From the NCBI GenBank assembly GCA_963725315.1, contig CAVRYA010000004.1:62001-126000 (forward strand): 64,000 bases of DNA, in the 5' to 3' direction. Below are positions 61,185-64,000 of this stretch, one piece after another. Origin of the DNA: JBBRHQ01 sp963725315 (GTDB taxonomy: Bacteria; Actinomycetota; Thermoleophilia; Solirubrobacterales; 70-9). The position numbers and the translations under genes are program-made. A model generated the notes under the pieces. That model was not told the DNA's origin, ran no database searches, and worked only from the letters and a program-made list of their open reading frames with translations. Every line of letters starts with the position of its first letter. Positions within the stretch are counted from its first letter, which is position 1.

Positions 61185-61958
61185 CTAAGGCGCGAGCGCG
61201 CCGACCGAGCTGCCCTCGAGCAGAAGGCCGGCGATCAGGCCCGGGTCGTCCCATGTCGGCGTGTGGCCTACCCCGCGAAGGACGAGGTAGCGGGCGCCGG
61301 GCGGGTACTGCTTCGGTCGCGGCGGCGAGACCAGGCGGTCGTGCTCCGCCCAGGCCAGGGTGACGGGCACGTCCGGGAAGCCCTCGGGGTCGAAGACGTC
61401 GGCGCGCATCTCGTGGTTCGCGGCGTCATAGCCGGGTGCGTCGATCCAGCTCAGCACCAGCGCGCGTCCCGCCCTCGCCGGGACGTGCTCGGGCCTGGCC
61501 ATCGTCGTCCGCAGCATCGCCTGACGTCCCCGCCTGCTCCGCAGCAGCAGCGAGACCAGTGGGCGCAGCCGGGCCGCCAGGGCGTGGCTGTCGAAGCTGC
61601 GGGGGCCGAGTGGCTTGCCCCAGAGGCCGGCGGGAGAGATCGCGGTCACCGAGGCGGCATGCCCGGCGCGGGCCATCTCCAGCCCGACCCAGGCGCCGAG
61701 GGAGTTGCCGGCGACGTGAGGCCGCTCCACGCCGAGCTCCTCGCAGAGCGCGGTGACCGCCGCAGCGAGGTTCGCCGGGGTCGCCCGGATGTCCCCGGGG
61801 AGTGGCTCGGAGCCGCCGAAGCCCGGCAGGTCGATCGAGATCACGTCCCGCTGCTGGGCGAGCCGCCCGCTGACCGGCTCCCAGATCGCCCCGGTGGCGC
61901 CGAGGCCGTGCAGGAGCACCAGCGGCTCGCCCTCCCCGGTTCGGCTGTGCGCTATCAC
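61185..61958 (-). CDS. Alpha/beta hydrolase
   Basis: About 257 residues: GEPLVLLHGLGATGAIWEPV carries the oxyanion region; VISIDLPGFGGSEPLPGDIR follows; the nucleophile elbow is HVAGNSLGAWVGLEMARAG (GNSLG); the acid is expected in VTLAWAEHDRLVSPP and the histidine in LVLRGVGHTPTWDDP. Typical of esterases and MhpC-like hydrolases; substrate not determinable. GTG start 14 nt downstream of the methyltransferase stop, so the genes are co-transcribed. Confidence 0.85.
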   Translation of the reverse strand: MIAHSRTGEGEPLVLLHGLGATGAIWEPVSGRLAQQRDVISIDLPGFGGSEPLPGDIRATPANLAAAVTALCEELGVERPHVAGNSLGAWVGLEMARAGHAASVTAISPAGLWGKPLGPRSFDSHALAARLRPLVSLLLRSRRGRQAMLRTTMARPEHVPARAGRALVLSWIDAPGYDAANHEMRADVFDPEGFPDVPVTLAWAEHDRLVSPPRPKQYPPGARYLVLRGVGHTPTWDDPGLIAGLLLEGSSVGALAP

Positions 61959-61972
61959 CGCTCCGCTCCGCC

Positions 61973-63247
61973 TCAGGCGACCTGGAGCTGCCGGGCGGCC
62001 GCCGCTGGGGTCTCCGGGCCGGCGCCCCCTTGCCAATGCGGCTTCGCCAGCAGCATCTGCACGTCGCCGATCCGCCGTTCGCGGAAGCCGGCCTCCGAGC
62101 TGGAGAGGTAGAAGGTCCAGAGGCGCCGGAAGCGCTCGTCGTAGCCCTTCCTGCGCAGCTCCCCCCAGGCGGCGAGGAAGCGCTCGCGCCAGGCGGCAAG
62201 GGTGCGTGGGTAGTGGTCGGTGATGTCCTCCATCCAGACAGCCCGCAGGTCGGTCACCCGCGCCACGCAGTCGGCGATCAGCGCGTTGGACGGCAGGCAG
62301 CCGCCGGGGAAGATGTGCGTGTTGGCGAAGCTGCGCGCTGCCTTCTCGACCTCGTAGAGGCGGTCGTCGATGACTATCGCCTGCAGGAGCATCAGCCCGT
62401 GAGGCGCGAGCAGATCGCTGCAGCGGGCGAAGAAGCGGTCGAAGTACTGCCAGCCGACCGCCTCGATCATCTCGATCGAGACGAGCTTGTCGTAGCGCCC
62501 GCGCAGGTCGCGGTAGTCCTCCATCAGCAGGGTGACTCGGTCGGCGAGGCCCGCGGCGCGCACCCGCTCGGCCGCCAGGGCGTGCTGCCGGCGCGAGATC
62601 GTCGTGGTCGTCACCCGGCAGCCGTAGCGCGAGGCTGCGTGGATCGCCAGCCCACCCCACCCCGTGCCGATCTCCAGCAGGTGGTCGCTGGGGCTCAGCC
62701 GCAACTGTTCGCAGATGCGGTCGAGCTTCGCTGTCTGAGCCTCCTCGAGCCCCGCCCCGTCGGCAAAGTAGGCGCACGAGTAGGTCATCGAGGGGTCGAG
62801 GAAGGCCGCGAACAGCTCGTTGCCGAGGTCGTAGTGGGCCGAGATGTTCTCCCGCGCTCTGCTGAGGGTGTTCTCTGGCACGAGGCCGCGAAGCCGGTGG
62901 ATCAGGGCGCGGGGGCGGACGAGCGCTGCGCCGACGCGCTCCAACCGCCGCAGCTCGCGGGCGCCGATCCGCAGCAGCGACACCAGGTCGTCGGTGTCCC
63001 AGAGCCCGTCCGCGTAGTCCTCGCCGAGCCCGAGGCTGCCCCGCAGCGGGCCGCCCCAGGCACGCGGGTCGTTGATCGTGACCTGGGCGTGGAGGCCTGA
63101 TCCGGGACGCCCGTAGGCGCGCATCCGCCCTCCTTCCAGGACGTCGATGCGACCCGAGCAGATGCGCCGCATCGCGGCGGTCAGGGCGGCACGCGAGAGC
63201 CGCGGGTTCACGCCGGCTGCCGAATTGCGGGTCCGGGGGACGAGCAT
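61973..63247 (-). CDS. Cyclopropane-fatty-acyl-phospholipid synthase family methyltransferase
   Basis: About 424 residues. RGSLGLGEDYADGLWDTDDL and NISAHYDLGNELFAAFLDPS (the conserved HYDxxNxxF region) are followed by MTYSCAYFADGAGLEEAQTA, the SAM site LLEIGTGWGGLAIHAASRYG, and a C-terminal EDITDHYPRTLAAWRERFLA. It methylates or cyclopropanates unsaturated acyl chains of phospholipids using SAM. ATG at 63247. Overlapping no gene but closely followed by the hydrolase. Intact. Confidence 0.9.
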   Translation of the reverse strand: MLVPRTRNSAAGVNPRLSRAALTAAMRRICSGRIDVLEGGRMRAYGRPGSGLHAQVTINDPRAWGGPLRGSLGLGEDYADGLWDTDDLVSLLRIGARELRRLERVGAALVRPRALIHRLRGLVPENTLSRARENISAHYDLGNELFAAFLDPSMTYSCAYFADGAGLEEAQTAKLDRICEQLRLSPSDHLLEIGTGWGGLAIHAASRYGCRVTTTTISRRQHALAAERVRAAGLADRVTLLMEDYRDLRGRYDKLVSIEMIEAVGWQYFDRFFARCSDLLAPHGLMLLQAIVIDDRLYEVEKAARSFANTHIFPGGCLPSNALIADCVARVTDLRAVWMEDITDHYPRTLAAWRERFLAAWGELRRKGYDERFRRLWTFYLSSSEAGFRERRIGDVQMLLAKPHWQGGAGPETPAAAARQLQVA

Positions 63248-63322
63248 GCCCGGAAGGTTCCCACGATCGGCGCCCGGCTGCGAGCAGCCGCCGGCTCCCC
63301 GCCAGGCGCGATACTGGCCCGC

Positions 63323-64000
63323 GTGAACGTCGCCGAGCAGATGGGCAAGGTCGGCCTGCCCGCGTCGATGAGCGAGCTGGCGCGGCGCGAGTGGGACGCG
63401 ATCGTCGTCGGCGGCGGCCACAACGGTCTCACCGCCGCGGCCTATCTGGCCCAGGCGGGTCGCTCGGTCCTGGTCCTGGAGCGCCGCGAGCAGCTCGGCG
63501 GCGCCTGCACCCTGGAGCGGCCCTTCTCCGACCAGCGCTACGTGGTCAGCCCCTGCGCCTACGTCGTCGGCCTGCTCGACGACCTCGTGGTCTCCGAGCT
63601 GGGCTTGCGCGGCCACGGCTATCGGGTCTTCGCCGCCGAGCCCAACTCCTGGGTGCCGCTGCCCGACGGCAGCTCCTACGCCAGCTTCCTCGACCCCCGC
63701 GACACGGCCGAGCACCTGCGCCGGAACGGCTTCTCGGAGCGCGACATCGCGGGCCGGGCTGCCTACGAGGCGGCCTTCGAGCGCTGCCGCGCGGCGCTGC
63801 GGCACGGCCCCGCAGGGGACACCTGGGTCGGCCCTTCGCCCTCACGCGAGCGGATCGAGGAGATCCTCGGTAACGACCCCGAGCTGATCTCGATCGTCTT
63901 CGAGGAGTCGATCGCCGAGACGATCGGTCGCTACATGGAGGACGAGCGCCTCCACCACGCCCTCTTCGGCCAGGGAGTCACCGGCGCCTACGCCGGGCCG
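63323..64000 (+). CDS. Phytoene-desaturase-like FAD oxidoreductase (partial, cut by window end)
   Basis: GTG opens a frame with IVVGGGHNGLTAAAYLAQAG (the FAD dinucleotide-binding motif), SVLVLERREQLGGACTLERP, and a C-terminal EESIAETIGRYMEDERLHHA reaching the window edge. It belongs to the CrtI/PYROXD2-like flavoprotein family that desaturates or isomerises polyenes and related lipids. About 226 residues are visible of a likely 520. It is divergent from the CFA synthase gene, with 75 nt between. Confidence 0.85.
   Translation, partial: MNVAEQMGKVGLPASMSELARREWDAIVVGGGHNGLTAAAYLAQAGRSVLVLERREQLGGACTLERPFSDQRYVVSPCAYVVGLLDDLVVSELGLRGHGYRVFAAEPNSWVPLPDGSSYASFLDPRDTAEHLRRNGFSERDIAGRAAYEAAFERCRAALRHGPAGDTWVGPSPSRERIEEILGNDPELISIVFEESIAETIGRYMEDERLHHALFGQGVTGAYAGP

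Noticed and set aside
1..64000. CRISPR arrays or rRNA genes
   Set aside because: I see no regular direct repeats with spacers and no rRNA-like conserved stretches anywhere in the window.

Overview
The window is about 70% GC DNA with many GTG and TTG starts. It carries an S-(hydroxymethyl)mycothiol-type dehydrogenase beside an MBL hydrolase, a MEDS/GHKL RsbA-like kinase, a type IB topoisomerase, ExoD, DUF4235, CsbD, YciF-like and UBP-type zinc finger genes. This mix points to a soil-type actinobacterium. Family resemblance suggests class Thermoleophilia (Solirubrobacterales-like), but there is no rRNA gene to prove it.

Layout. 0-14 kb: housekeeping and surface genes (a glycosyltransferase-PHP fusion, a UDG-like protein, a GH5 glycosidase, a 23S rRNA uridine methyltransferase, an M3 peptidase, argF, tRNA-Glu, lgt, an SDR). 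Almost all of these are broken by single-base indels that look like sequencing errors. 14.6-16.1 kb: tRNA-Val(TAC), then a decayed island with an integrase C-terminus and a partial tRNA copy at its far end. 16-31 kb: a compact, mostly intact accessory block of redox and detoxification genes (molybdenum oxidoreductase with flavin reductase, cyclic-nucleotide-gated TrxR-like protein, peroxiredoxin, SDRs, flavoprotein disulfide reductase, VOC, DsbA, UBP zinc finger, SnoaL-like proteins). It ends near a second decayed tRNA-like sequence (tRNA-Ala-like, 30.3 kb). 31-40 kb: GST, BrkB-like membrane protein, DUF4235, a secreted CocE/NonD hydrolase, a winged-helix protein, an MMPL transporter and a HAD phosphatase, with frameshifts again at 34-39 kb.

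40-54 kb is the most coherent region. It holds two STAS anti-anti-sigma factors, a MEDS-GHKL kinase (RsbA-like), a large membrane GAF/PAS PP2C phosphatase, a GHKL anti-sigma factor with an extra C-terminal domain, and a SigB/SigF/SigG-family sigma factor: a complete partner-switching general stress module. Around it lie typical stress genes (CsbD, YciF-like ferritin fold, glutamate-cysteine ligase-like, basic coiled-coil and zinc-ribbon proteins, topoisomerase IB). I find nine SigB-like promoter candidates (G-T/G-T-T..., 12-14 nt, GGGTA) in 40.8-54.0 kb. They include one before the sigma gene and one before the anti-sigma gene, which implies a local, autoregulated regulon.

54-64 kb: a short FtsH, an FHA-HTH regulator, a secreted GH94-like protein, the formaldehyde/mycothiol pair (MBL plus ADH), an alpha/beta hydrolase, a cyclopropane-fatty-acid synthase-like methyltransferase, and the start of a phytoene-desaturase-like flavoprotein cut by the window end.
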